Below, in pieces: positions 11,133-24,592 of a stretch of DNA of 64,000 nucleotides. This stretch comes from Vermamoeba vermiformis (Eukaryota; Tubulinea; Echinamoebida), in NCBI GenBank assembly GCA_045837725.1, contig JBEWZL010000089.1, positions 62,001 to 126,000 of the forward strand, given 5' to 3'. Position numbers and translations under genes: made by a program. Every line of letters starts with the position of its first letter. The stretch's first letter is position 1. Below the pieces are notes generated by a model. That model was not told the DNA's origin. It searched no databases and saw only the letters and a program-made list of their open reading frames with translations.

Positions 11133-12413
11133 TTAATGTTCGTGTCCATGGAACGACGATACAATGACCATGACCAGAATACCCACGCAGAGCAAGCCAA
11201 ACTTCTTGTATTTCTCGGTCTTGTCTTCGTGTCGGTGTCCGTGATGACTTTCAACATCAGTCTCGTGTCCGTGGTGGTGATGATTGTCTTCGAACTCTTC
11301 CAATATCACTTCAAACAGCGCCACATAGATGAAGGTACCTGTAAAGCAAGTAAAGCATTAAAAACACTGTACTGGACACGTGCTCAAAACAGCTGTTCAA
11401 AGTCTTACCAGCAGCAATGGCAGTGATGGCTTCGGAGAATATTGAGTGGAGAATGCCTCTGTAAAGGGGATGTGAGTATGCGCGATGGATTCATAAGACA
11501 GGTACTGTCGTAAATAAATCCAAAAGAGGGATGTACAGCAACTTAAAATTTAGTACAGAATGCTAACTTACTTGAACAAGCTGGTGAGCAATAAGCCCAA
11601 CAAGATACCCATCGGCGTCGTGATAGCAAACAGACCTACAGTTTGAATGGTTCTGCGTGTCGTCAAGTTGCCTTTCACCAAGCTGACACCAAGAGCAAAG
11701 CCAGCGAAGAACTTGTGAGCCAAAATCGCAATCAAGATAGTAGTGGCATCTGATATACGATCCTCAACACCTAAAGCCAAGCCTAGCGAGTAGTGATTAG
11801 TTAAGATGACGATCAATCAAGTTGATCTGTGTACTTAGTGCCTCATACCTTCGATCAAAGCGTGGACAGATAGAGTGACTACAAGCATGAGTGTTGATAA
11901 CATTTTTTTAGCTCCTCCTTCTCCACTCGTGCTCTCCGTCAAGATGGAGCTCATCTGGGAGTGATCGTGCTTATACCAAATCTTTTCGACAAATAGCGGA
12001 ATCAAGATACCAACCACGCAGAAAAAATATGGGTATGGAAAATTTCCTTTGTTTTCGATTGATTCGAAGCCTGCGAAAGATTGAAATAAATATTTGAAAT
12101 TTGACAACGTAAGATCATACAAAATTGAAAGGAAAGCAATAATTTGCAATTTCATCGATCAAAAATAATGCCAATATTTTATGGTAATTAAATTGTAATT
12201 ACCTTCCACGCTCTCTCCTAACATGTGAAGGAATCCGGCAGCCAGAAATACTCCGCCTGAAAAAGCATTGCCATATGACAATAACGTGGGTGATTGTTTT
12301 TTTAATGGCACTATTCCTCCACCAAAGGCTACTGCACCAATAATGGCCATAGCTTGGATCTTAAACCACAACAGATCCTTCTCCGTCGTAGTAACGACTG
12401 TTTCTTCTTCCAT
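11133..12413 (-). CDS. ZIP-family zinc/iron transporter (SLC39-like)
   Basis: Five exons: 12203-12413, 11849-12070, 11572-11782, 11409-11458, 11133-11338; in phase, 299 residues. There are about eight hydrophobic segments. The ZIP signature is split over an intron: SVHALIEG then LALGVE in TM4, and HKFFAGFALGVS in TM5, giving the metal-binding His/Glu pairs. The start shows NAFSGGVFLAAGFLHML, typical of ZIP TM2. A His-rich cytosolic or lumenal loop lies near the C-terminus (HHHHGH, HHGHRHE). The family moves Zn2+ or Fe2+ into the cytosol. About 140 bp separate its stop from the eIF2 beta start. Confidence 0.92.
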
Positions 12414-12587
12414 TATATATATGTGGTCGTATTATAAGTTTTCAATTAATTTCTGTTCACAGAACCGTTTTGTCTTGTTCGCTATTCAAATTGAGCAACT
12501 TTCCTTCGGACAAACCACAAATTTTGAACGACAAGTAGAACACACCCGAAGAATTATATAAATAGTATTTTTAAAAACTCTTCGTGG
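12414..12587. promoter_or_regulatory. Divergent promoter region
   Basis: Only 174 bp separate the ZIP transporter ATG (minus) from the RBR ligase ATG (plus), so both promoters must lie here. No specific element was identified. Confidence 0.4.
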
Positions 12588-15361
12588 ATGGGTGCTGTTC
12601 CGACTAAGGAAGAAATTGAAAGACGAAAAAAGATCGAGGAGTATTGGAATAAAACAGCCCAAGGCAAAGTACTACGACGATCACAAGGTAGGCATTTTAT
12701 TTTAATATTAAAGATACGCTAAGATTTAGCAAATAATTAGTGAGGATTTACTTCTCCTCGAGATTTATAATTTTTATTGCCATTTTTCCAACTCGGTTTA
12801 TTTGCTAAACGATAATTAAATACCCATAGAATATCGTAATAAATTATTTATAATATCATGTTATCGATTTATTTAGCTTTCGGGCAGTGAAAATCGGTCC
12901 GTTCGCTGCACAGAGAATTTAACTGCGGAATTCCATTTATCTGATCTCATGTTAATCGCTCTATTATAGATGACAGAATTATAAGGAGCTTTTTCAATGA
13001 CTATGCAAACGGAAAAGAGTACTTAGAGCGTGAAGAAGCTTTATCTTACATAAACGATCTCATAAAAATTTCTGGTTTCGATAAGGAGATTTATAAAGAG
13101 GCTAAAGCGGCTCATGCAAGTACGAAACAACGTTATGAGGATTATGGTAAGTAAACATATCTTTCAAATATTAGTATTAATAAAGACCGTAAACTGTGAT
13201 CTCGATCGCGAGGTCGTTACACGTGAGACATACTTAGTAACATCGTTAATAATTTTACTTGTAGTTCTGGCTATATTCAACGAAATGGATCCAGACATGA
13301 CTGGAAGAATTACATACGCTCAATTAATCAAACCTAAGTTCAAAGAATGGAACGACTTTTTGCAAGTCATCAGCCAGCGAGGCTCGCGTGATAGAGAAAT
13401 TATTCGACGATTACGAAAGAGAGGTACGACCGTCATATATATATATTAAAAAAGTAAACATTGAATCGGTGCTAAAAATATCTCAGAGGTGAGACACGCT
13501 GTCAAAGAAGACAATGCGTCGTCAGATGAAGAGTTACAAGAGCAAGAAATACAGGCCGTAGATGATATGTGGAGTCAGCAAGTCGAGGAGGAAATGGCCG
13601 CTGAGGCTGGTCAAGAAGAGACCGCTTTGGACAACGCCAAATTATGTAAAATGCGCGAGGAGCAAATTCAAGAAGTGTGCGAAATTTTGCAGCTAGATGT
13701 ACAAACAGCACAATCTTTATTAACATATACGCAATGGGTATGTTGCATCATCTATTGCATCGTTACCAGCTTACTGACACTAACTAATGCGCAGGACAAC
13801 GATCGACTATTTACAGAGTATTTCGCTGACCGAGAGAAGTTATTCACGTCAGCACACTTGCAAGTGCCTCCCGAGCCAACAGAGTAAGTAGTGTAGTTAC
13901 TGGAAAGTACTCGTGACTAATGAGAATGCAGATCCAACAGTAACACTTCCGAGTCAACAAATTCGAATGAAACAGATAAGCCCAAGACATTGGAGTGTTC
14001 GATTTGTTTCGAAGAAGTCGGTGAGGGTCAGTTTACTGGCCTTGACGCGTGTCGACATTACTTCTGCAATGACTGCTGGAAGACCAATTTGACGGATGTA
14101 CAAATTAAGGAAGGTCACACGTTAGATATCACGTGCATGCACATGAATTGCAAGTCACTCGTCCCTGCTGAAGTCGTGCAGTAAGTTCGGCAATTGTGCA
14201 GTTACTCTCGAATCATGACTAATCAATCTATTTAGAAAATTGGTTGACCCAACTGTGTTTCAAAAATACGCGTCGTTCCTGTCGAAATCATTCGTCGATA
14301 GCAATTCAGAGCTGCGGTGGTGCACTGAACCGGGCTGTGATAAGGCGGTCTTTAACCCAGTCTCCGAGGGTTGTTGTCTAGTCGGCAAGTGCAGCTGTGG
14401 CAACAGATTCTGTTGGACTTGCATGCAAGAAGCTCACCCGACAATCACGTGCGAGGTACGTACATAGTTTTTAAGCGAGTTAATGCAGTACTAACATGTT
14501 GTAGACGATGAAAAACTGGATCACGATGATGGCTCAAAACGCGTCCATGCTGAAAGCTGGTGGAGGAAATCAAACAGCTGATGCGAAGACGTTGAATTGG
14601 ATTTTGTTGAACACCAAGGACTGTCCTCACTGCGGTGTTAGCGTGCAAAAGAATCAAGGTATTGCGTGTCATTGAATTACTCGCACGATAAGGGTTCTAA
14701 CACGTGTCACAGGATGTTTTGCAATGACTTGTTCCAATTGCAGCTCACAATGGTGCTGGCTCTGTTTGCAAGATTGGAGCACGCACAGAGACCACTTTAA
14801 GTGCGTCAAATACAAGGGCTTCAAGCCTGATGTAAGTACACGTTTTGATGCTGAAGGCATGTGCTGACTTGACTAGGACAATGCTCGCTTTGTCATGGGT
14901 GATATGAAGAAGCGCAAGAGGCGATACAAAATGGCGTACTTCTACAACATGTACAAGCAACAAGACGACTCCATGAAGACATTCGCCAGCAAGCGAGATC
15001 ATTTGCGCGTGTTGGGCGTGCAACTCACGTCAAGTATTTCCGAGGACTTCGACACGAGTTTCATCGAAGAGGCACTGAGCGAGCTGAAGGACTGCCGCTT
15101 AGCCTTGAAGTACTCTTTTGTTTGGGCGTTCTATCAAAGGAAAAAGCACAAAAGAACTGTCTACGAGTTCTTGCAGGTACGTCACAGCACGTGTCAGCGG
15201 TTACAAAAACTAAACTTGTTTCGCAGGGCAACTTAGAAATGGTCGTCACCAAGTTATTATCAGGTTTAGAGCAGCCATTAGGACAGTTTTCTCCAAGCGA
15301 AATTAGGAAATTAATTAAAGTCGCTGAAAAAACCAGATTACATCTGCTGGAGTTCAAATAA
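12588..15361 (+). CDS. Ariadne-type RBR E3 ubiquitin ligase with N-terminal EF-hand-like region
   Basis: Eleven exons: 12588-12687, 12970-13146, 13265-13423, 13487-13737, 13795-13883, 13932-14180, 14236-14455, 14505-14658, 14713-14831, 14877-15176, 15227-15361; in phase, 650 residues. Residues about 40-145 resemble an EF-hand pair; the second loop DPDMTGRITYAQ has Asp at 1 and 3 and Gly at 6 but Gln at 12. An acidic stretch and a UBA-like segment (VCEILQLDVQTAQSLLTYTQW) follow. RING1 is CSICFEEV...CRHYFCNDCW, the IBR is CTEPGCDKAV...CSCGNRFCWTC, and RING2 is CPHCGVSVQKNQGC then AMTCSNCSSQWCWLC, whose AMTC cysteine should be the catalytic one. The Ariadne C-terminal helices follow. It transfers ubiquitin through a Cys thioester, often with neddylated cullins. 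Confidence 0.93.
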
Positions 15362-15766
15362 TGAGCTCTAGCTTGTCGATAGCATTCAATCGATACTGTA
15401 CAATAAATTTGACCCGATGAATCCAATTATAATCATTATTGTGGCTGAAAGATTTGAAAGATATTTTGATCAAGGATCAGATCGAGCTTGTACCCTTCCG
15501 AAGGGAAGCGTTGGCGGCAGATCTATTGCTTGACTTTTTATTTAAACTTGGCAAGCGTTGAATTAAAACGTTGCTGGTCGCGGATCCAAAATTAGTTAAC
15601 TCGCAAATCACTTCGTCAGTAGCTGTCATTTAAATAAAATTTAGTTGCGATATGGTCGTTCATTTAAACTTCAGTAATTACAGTGACACCACCTAGGGTG
15701 TTTTTGCAAGTGAATTAGTTTTAATAAACTAAACCGTCCGATTCTCTTTCACCACAAGACCCAACA
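15362..15766. other. Intergenic, no gene seen
   Basis: Between the RBR ligase stop and the DOCK start. It contains an AATAAA-type signal (15400-15406 region, AATAAAT) suited to the RBR transcript. No other gene was recognised; the right half should hold the DOCK promoter. Confidence 0.45.
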
Positions 15767-18700
15767 ATGTCCGGTAAAGAGAAGAAGACGAGCTCGTCTC
15801 ATAAGAGCTCGAAGGACAAATCGCATCATAAAGATAAAGGACCTGGAAGTGGCAAGGTGCGAGATCCAAACGCGTGGAAAGCATATGAAAAGAATCTGAA
15901 GGGTATCTTGGCAAAAAGTCAATCACCCGACCTTTTAGAATTTCCCAAAGATGATATTCGTATTGTAACCAAGTCTAGAGATGCATTCATACCGGTAAGT
16001 TGATAATTAAATTCCAGATCTTAAATTTCATTTCCAACCCAATATTTGTGAATATTTCGCTTCATAGGCGATTACTCACAATAATAACAATGCCAATTAT
16101 ACTCGCGGATGATTCTCCGCTATTTGTTTGTTCTAAAATCAGCAGATGAAAGAGATATTTAAATTGCAAAATTAATTAAGCAACAAAATTGCACACATTT
16201 AGAGTGTCAAGTTTATAATGCTCATTTAACGATTTCCTCGACAATATTAATCACCGACCATTTTAAACTGACAGGATGAGGTTCAAAAAGAACTCCCCAA
16301 GGTCCCTGGTCATATGCAAGACATGATCGATGTATTTAGAAGAGATTGGGTGCAGGTACGCATTTAATATTTCCATTAATCGGCCATTCAATGCACGGAT
16401 AAATTTTTGCTATTATTAGTGATTTGCTTCAAACTCATTCAAATATTGCAATTATACGTACGGCGTATTTTATCAGTATTCGTACTTTATTTCAAATTAG
16501 CATTCAATTCAGCGTCACATTGAAATTTAAAAGGAGATCTCACGCGAGTTAATCGACTCGAGTTGAATAGTGTGCGATTATGTAAAGATTAAAACCGCAC
16601 GTAATATTTTTGTATAACCATTTCAGATTTAAAAGAATGCTTTTTCCTGTTGGATCGGCCGTGTACTAATATTTAATTTGATTTAATTTAGGTTGAATAT
16701 GCTCATAGAAAGAATCACGGTGGCAAATCATTGGTTCCAATTGTCGACGGAGCAGATCTGCCTGAATTTTCTTTTGAGGTACTGTTGGATCTTGGAAGTG
16801 TTTGTAATGGTCATTAATCTCGCATATTTTAGCTCGATACACAACAGTCCATTGAACGTGCGATGGGTTTAGTCGGAGAACGAGCGCTGTCAGCACGCAA
16901 AGCACAAACGAGCGACTCACCGCCCGGCACTCCGAGTCTCGCGCGGACTAACTCCACGGGCTCTGAGTACGACATTTACATTGTAATCTCACAACAGGTC
17001 CTAACCAATTGATTTGCAGTGCGAAGCCACGTTCCTTATCGAGAGTTGCGTCCCCTCGTGATTCAGTTGTGAGCAGTACTGATGGTGAGTGTTTGTCCTC
17101 GTTACATGCTCGTGTTCATATCTAATACGTCCTGTGGCAAGGCTCTCCAAAAGCTTCTCGCAAAGGCAGCTCTGATCCGCTGAACGTACCTGGATCCGAG
17201 AATGGAACTCCTTCGACCTCGCCTCCTGCAGCACGGAAAGAAGGCTCGAGCGAAGAACAACCAGTTAATGTACCGTCGATTATATTGCAAGACATTGCTG
17301 GGCGACCGTAAGTATTTGACGAGTAATTTGGTTGTTGATAACGAATTAGTTTTATTGACACACGTCGTAACAGGGCCTTGTCAAATGAAATGTTGAAGAA
17401 ATACAACGAAACTGAGGACCGAGAACACATTAATAGCTTAATCGTAAGTATTGCATTTATTTCACAATGTTAAATCGATTGTATCTGATTCATCCGTCAC
17501 CTTTAGCACAAGATCCGCAATGACGTGTTTCACATGTACAATCCCAAAGACGAGTTGAAAGTGACCGATGACCGTACTAATGTCGAGTGGGAAGTTCCGC
17601 CACCAGTCATCGAGTTCTTATTTCGACCCAAGGCTATTTTGTTCGACGTTCAAGACATCGAGCCGCAGTACTTCGTTAGCATGGCACTGTACGACATTGA
17701 CACGAAGAGCAAAATCACGGAAACTGTCTACTTTGATCTCAGCAGCAAGAGCTTATTGGTGAGTCACTGCCAGTTTAATTGCGTTTTAATTTTATCTAAC
17801 TTCAATTGTAGCAACCATTCGCTGCACGCTTCTCGTTGTCGTACATGAGCCCCACAATCTACGGTCTGATCAGAGTCGAGAAAGTTTTGCAGGGTGATAT
17901 TGAAGCCATATTGGAGAACTACTCCCTTGACGTACGTTCAGCAAATCGATCTTTTGACGTGTCACTAATGAGCAATACAGGCTAAAAGCAAAGACTTGGA
18001 GCGATTGAAGGAAGAGGCCAACTCGTTGTTCAAACAACACGGAGCCAAGTACCGTCAAATGATGTGCTGGGGTGTCGTTCAATTGTTCGACGACGACTCA
18101 GAAAAGTTTTTGTCCGGCACCGACAAGAAGATTCCCATCTACAAAGCCAAGGGCATCGATGACGCATTGCTCTGGGAATTGGCCTCGACCAAGGAGTTCA
18201 GGCGCTTGAAGCCAATGAACGGAGGCATGATTGTTGACATTGTGGCTTGTGAAGGCTACGCAGGTCTCGCTGCTTCCAGTGACTCCATCCAGCGCCCACA
18301 GAGTGCACGAACAGCAAGCCGTCGCACATTTAAGGATGACGATGACAGCAGTGGCTCAGGCAAGCACATGTCTATGGACAAGGACATGATTGAGAAGTTG
18401 AAAGACGGCAAGGGTTCAGTCAAGGCCAAAAAGTTGCAAAAGATGGACAGCGCGAAGAGCATGTTTGAGGACAAGGGCAAAGACAAAGAGAAGGACGATG
18501 AAGACCTCAAGCGCATGCAACGCACTAAGAGCACGGGCAAGATTAAATCTCCGCGCGAAATTAGCAAAGAAAAAGAAAGGGCTGAGGCAGGACGTCAAAC
18601 AATTGATCCGATTCAAAAAGAAGCACCGGCTGCTAACCCGGCCAAACTTCCTTCACCTCCGCCACCCAAACATTTCCCGCCCCCACCTCCCGGCACAAAT

Positions 18701-21700
18701 CCAGCACCTGTACAGACAGCCGCACAAGCGCAAGGCAACGGACCCGCGCCCGTAAAGCAGCCATTGCCTGGTGACGTTAAAGGTGGTGTTAAGCTTCCGT
18801 TTGCTAAACTTCCTCCAGGCAAAATCCCTTTGAAAGGTCCCCCTCCCAAGGAAGGTGTCAAAGCTCCTCTCAAAGTTGGCGGTCCATTGCCCCCACCAAA
18901 GTACGTAGCAATATTTTCAATACCAAAAACCCAGTTTAACCTCTCGAATAGGAAAGGACTTGCCTGTCGGTCCAAAGGGCCCTAAGATGCCCGTTAATTT
19001 GCCACCGCCTCCTTCATTGGCAGCATCGGCCGAGTTACCTCCTCCTATAGCTAACTTGCCTCCGCCATTGCCTCTTGATCTGCCTCCACCTGTCATTGAA
19101 AATCTGCCGCCGCCACCCATTGACCTTCCAGTGCCTGTTCAACCTTCTGGCAACAGTCCGAACACGAGCCCGCGAGGTCCTTTGCCGAAGCCTCCTAGCC
19201 CGCGCACATTAGGACAACTCCCTCAGCCACCAAGTCCACGCACAATGGGTGAACAACCGCCCAGCCCTCGTACTCAGCCTCAAGCGCCGCAAGGAAACAT
19301 TTCACCTCGCCGTGAGAGCACATCGGAGATAGCCGCGCCACTGCCAACAGCAGCCTCTAATTCGTCTCTCTCACCTCCACCCGAGTCACCTCGAGCACAC
19401 TCTCGTGACAGATCTCAATCGCGCTTCTCTGCAGTGAGGTACGTTTGCTTCTGTTTCAGTGAGCTTTTACTAACAATTGCTTTAGCGCTGAGTTGGATGA
19501 GCACATTCAAATCCCTGTCGCTGAGTTCTTGGGACAGAACGACATTAGCTATCCCAACGTCACCTACGTGAACAATCTTTACGTCTACCCACTCTCAGTC
19601 AAGTTTGCTACTAAGAATGTAAGTGCGACTTAGTCCGTTTAGCAAGTGTTAATCTTCGGAATCCAGAACTCTTCCGCATCGGGTAAAAACATTTGCGTGA
19701 AGGTGCACCTCCGAAGAGACGACACTGACCTTGAAGCAAACCCATTGAAGCGTTTGATTGGTCGAGATGGCGAGTTAGTGCGAGAATACACAACTTCAAT
19801 CACATTCCACACCAAGAGACCCAGCTTTTACGATGAGATCAAAATCCAATTGCCACCTCAGATTTCAAGCAGCTATCACTTGGTGTTCAGCTTCTATCAT
19901 ATTAAGGACAACAACAGCGAAAAGAAGACTAAGAAGTCCGTTGAATTGGAGACTTTGTTGGGTCAAGCCGTGCTCCCTATCTGCCCCGAAGAGAGAGCTA
20001 TTGCTGACGACGAGCACGCATTGCCTGTCGCGACCTCACTGCCCAAGTCCTCGTACCTGCAACCATCAGCTCAAAAGTCAATTAAGTGGCTCGAAGGCAA
20101 GAAAGAGTTGTTCACAGTGGCCACTCGTCTCGAGTCGACAGTGCTCACCTCTGACAAGACCATTGACGACTTCTTCAAGTTCTACAACATGAAGAACCTC
20201 TACGAGACTGCCAAAGCTCTTCACGCCTTTGCCTTGGTCCCCGACAGAATCTTGATCCAATTCTTCCCTAGCTTGATGCACATGCTCTTGCGTGTCATTT
20301 GCGATAAGAAGTTTAACTCGGGCGAGTTCCAAATGCCGCCTCCGCAGTTAGACAACAAAGGCAATCCTCTGCCGCAAGTCAAGCTGAAGCCAACAAACAT
20401 TGAGGCCTTCAAAGCAATTCTTCTACTGTTGCCGTTAGTCCACAAGAAGTTTGGTGACAAGCCACTCAAGGCGTTTGTGACGAGCTTCTTCACGAACTTT
20501 GGCGACGAGAACTCGACCGAACAACAAACCCGCGAGAAGTTTGGCTTTGTCTTCGAAGAGATCCCCAAGCTTTGGCTGCAAAGTGTGCAAGAAGACGTAA
20601 GTAGTAGAAGCACAACATCATTTGTTTCTAACCGACCACCATTGTAGGCTGACAAGAAGGACACTATCTTCAAGTTTTCATGGTTCTTCTTGCCGTTAGT
20701 CACGAAGTCCATGTTGTTGTACGCGTTGAAGTACAAGCGAGAAGCAGCTCGTGAAGAACGATTCCCGACCGATGCATTAGAGAAGATCCGTGTCTTGTTC
20801 TTGCTGTTGACCTCACAAATGAAACGAGACTGGAGCAAGAAAACTATTCGCGCTACATTGGCTTTCAACAAGAACATGGCCTATTTCTTGACTGACACCT
20901 TCGCCATTGTCGACCGAGGATTTTTGCTTGAAGCCGTGAGTTCAATAATTGTCTGACCAAGCCGACTTAAACTGACGTTCGTGGCAGGTTCGCACGTATG
21001 CAAAGATGATTACAGCGGGCTACTCGTTGTTCGTGACGTCATTGAAGTTCGACTTCCTTCGCGTCATCATTGACTACGAGCACTACGTCCCGTTGAACGT
21101 GCCTCACGACATTGGCATCTCGTCTCTTGAGAAGCTTCAAAAGGCCTTCAAAAAGAAGCACTACTTGTCTGGCCTGTTGCTGAAGGACGTGTCTGAGTTC
21201 ATTGCAAGCGAGGATTCCTTGGCCAGGCAACAGATTTTGGGCATTTTACGCAATATCTTGTGGAAACACGAGTTCGACAAGCGATACAAGGCCAAAGAAC
21301 TCATCTCGGCCATGTACTTCCCTTACGTGCTCAACGTTGTCCACTCCACCGAACATTTGGAGCGATTGCCACAAGCCGAGCTGCGTGAATGGTTGATCTG
21401 CTTCTTGTACATTCTAAAGAACTGCAGTCGTCAGTTAGTTCGTGACTGGCTGAACAAAGAGACGGCGGACCATCGCATTGCCTTGCTCACTGTGTTCCGT
21501 CAGTGCTTGGAAGCTTTTGGCGTAAGTTTATTCGATATTGACACGTGTCATGGCATCTATTAACTGGTTTTTAGTACCCCGGCAAAACAGTTCTTGAGCA
21601 GACTAGTCAATCGCGCAACAAACCGACGCCCGAGCCTCATTCTAACAGCACACAGGACGCTGCCATCTATCCTTTGAACTTGTTCGGTGAAGTCACCGAT

Positions 21701-24426
21701 CATTTGTTGGGCAGAGGTAGAACAGCCTTGATTACAGAACAGCCAGAACTAGTTCTAATTTGTTGTGTTTCAGTGCCAGAGAAGAAGACTGGCTCGGTCA
21801 GGTTGGAGAAGTCTTTGACGAGCTCAACTTCGTCGCGAAAGTTCTCGACAATTAACAAACTTCCACTTGGTAGCTTAACCCTCCGGAGTAATTATAACGT
21901 AGTTCGGTATCATTAACTCAACATTTGTAGGCTTCAATTTTGATTTCCGTGGACCAGCCGAAAAGAAATCTTTTGTTTACGAGGTCAAGAAAGAAAGTGC
22001 CTTGAACGTGGAGGTCAGCTTCACCGTGCTCGATTTGTTGAACGACTTCACCGAAGATTTCAAAGAGGATTTGAACTCGAGAGGTACAGTGCTAAGCGTA
22101 CTATATGCACCTCTTATATTAACTCTCTCGTGTCCGGCTACAGATAGTGAAGTCATGCCCAACGTCGTCAGATTGATCATTCGATTGCTGCAAAAGCCTC
22201 AAGCCAAAGAATTCTCATTGGCGCTGTTGTGGTACCTGCGTCACTTCATCAAGACGTTTGCACGACCACTGTTCACTTTTGGCGACAACAACTACGTCGG
22301 TGAACTGACAGCAGAGATTATTCGCATGTGCAACTTCCAAGACGATGACGTGCGACCTCAAGCCACGTCACTCTTGTTCTGGATGATGAAGGTTAACTAT
22401 AGGCAGTTGCGCAATTTCAACTTGATGAAGTTGCAAACTACCGTCGCGGTGTCCAAGTTGGTCAGTAACACGACCACGCAAGACTTCCGCTTGTTGTACA
22501 AAGGTCTTGAGGCCCTCGGAGAGTTCGGCTTGACTCGCGCTGAACAATTGAAGGACCATTCTGACAACAAGAAATACGGTACGTGATACTGTTGTGCACT
22601 GTCACGCAGCAACTCATCGATTGTTTCACAGAGAAAGCCAAGATGTTCGGTGATCAGTTGAAGGACTTTTCATCGAGTCTCTTCGTCGTGTTGAATAACT
22701 GCTTGAAGATCAACGAGTACAAGCACGATCCTGAAGTCACTTCTGAGCTGTTCTATCAAACTTCGGTAAGTGGTCACGTGCTGTGCAAAAGTTAATTTGA
22801 ACTAACACGGACCCAGCTGGGTTACACCAACTCTCCTGAACTGCGTATCAGCTGGCTCGAGAACTTGGCTCAGTTCCATTTCGGCAAAGAGAACTTTGAA
22901 GACGCCGCACAGTGCAAGTTGTACATCGCTTACATGGTGACTAAAGTGCTTCGGTTCTTGTACAAGCGACAGAACAACTTGGTGGCTCTCAGCGGTAAGT
23001 CTTTATGACGTCCTCCTCTTTTAACTCCAAACTAATATGGTGACGTAATTAGTGTTACCCGAGCCTGAGGCCTTTGCTAAAGTTGCTACCAATGCTGACA
23101 GAGAATTGCCCTTGCCTGATCTCTCACACGTACGAATAATTAATTACAGTAGTTTGGGCGAGTACTTACGCAGTATACAGGCCGAAGAAGAGATTGCTAA
23201 CTCGCGAATTTTCACTGAGCGCAACTTGCTGGATCAATTGGCCAAGGCAATTGAGTGGCTGAACATGGCCAAGTTCTACGAGCACACCATTGAGGTCTAC
23301 AACTTGTTGATCCCTATGCTGCAGAAACGTAACGAATACGTGCGGTTGAGCAAGTGTTACCAAGAGCTCGTCACGATCTGTAAAAATTTGGCAGATCCAT
23401 CGATGGTACGGTGAATTCTTTGAGCAATGTCAAGTACTAACACATTGAATAGAACGAAGGTCGTATTTGGAGTCTGTATTATCGTGTCGTGTTCTATGGC
23501 AACAAGTGGGGCGATCTCGACGGCAAAGAATTCATCTACAAAGCACCTGTCGGCATTCGCATTGCTGAAATGACGACCAAGCTGCAAAGTCAATTTGAGA
23601 TTCAAATGGGCCGCATCAAAGTGCAGCAACTGACCAACATCAAGGACATCAACAAGAGCGAGCTCAACCCCGACATTGCGTACTTCCAGATTGTCGGTGT
23701 CACGCCGTACTTCGACAGCGAGGAGTTGTTGCGCAAGACCACTCAAGGATCACGAAATTTCGCGCTGAGTAAGTCATTTTTGGTGCTATACCTCGGACTA
23801 GTGCGTTAATTATGGCCCTAGAATGCTTCTTGTGGGAGAGACCGTTCGTGTCCGAGAACAAAGCACACGGCTCAGTGGGCGAGCAAAAGAAGATCAAGAC
23901 TTATTTCTTCACGGACGTTGCTTATCCTTACTTGATCAATCGCTTGCCCATCACGAACAAGACGCAAGAGATTTTGAGCCCGATTGAAAACTCGATTGAT
24001 TTGATCGAGGACAAGGTCCGCACCATTCGCGAACAGTTGAGCAGTCCTGCGCCCAATCCGAAGAAGGTTCAAATTGTCTTGGCAGGCACCATCTCACCTT
24101 GTAAGTTTTGAATTATTGGTTGCGAAGGGTAACGTAAGATTTCTAACCGATTTTTCACAGCTGTTCATGCGGGTGTGACGGAGATTTGTGACACATTCCT
24201 CTTGAACACATCGAATTATCCCGCTGACCAAGTCGCCAAGCTCATCGCGACCATCCAAGACATGGTCAAGCTGTGCACTTTTGGCTTGTCCCTGAGCAGA
24301 CGCTTGAGTGTGGATGACAAGGCGCAAGACGAGTTCCACAAGAACTTGCACAAGAATCTTCTCGGACTCAAACAAGTGTTGCTCGACAAATACAAAATTG
24401 ACACGGGCAGCTTTGGAGGCATGTAA
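15767..24426 (+). CDS. DOCK-family (zizimin-like) Rho/Rac guanine-nucleotide exchange factor
   Basis: About 25 exons, giving about 2,280 residues. First exon 15767-15994; main coding blocks 17507-17758, 17981-18900, 18952-19438, 19669-20596, 20648-20935, 20988-21521, 22144-22578, 23053-23405, 23453-23768, 23822-24100; last exon 24161-24426. The N-terminal part is conserved zizimin-type sequence, then a long Pro-rich insert (about residues 620-860) with many PPPP runs and S-P-R-T repeats. DHR-1 (C2-like) starts at NNLYVYPLSVKF, with VKVHLRRDD and YDEIKIQLPPQI. DHR-2 is at the C-terminus, with WLNMAKFYEHTIEVYNLL, YKAPVGIRIAEM and the catalytic helix region NPKKVQIVLAGTISPSVHAG, including the nucleotide-sensor valine. 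It activates Rac/Cdc42-type GTPases at membranes for actin control. The junction 18900/18952 is one base out of phase; a 34-nt alternative intron (18901-18934) keeps frame. Confidence 0.92.
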
Positions 24427-24592
24427 TTGGACTCGCTAAGTATGCAGTCCTCGTGCTCTGTACACTAAAACAATACATCCGCACAATGTTTCTTTTATAA
24501 TAAATAACACCTTATCTTTGAAATCCTGTTACTTTTATGTACCACGGATCTATATACAAATCTTTATTTGTAGCCTCGTCATAATTACAACA

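Noticed and set aside
20221-20877. 218-residue minus-strand frame
   Set aside because: Antisense to the conserved DOCK coding region.
23107-23181. Possible 51-nt intron (GTACGA ... ACAG) in DOCK
   Set aside because: Both readings are in phase, but the read-through peptide (RIINYSSLGEYLRSIQ) looks like normal protein and there is no good branch-point motif.
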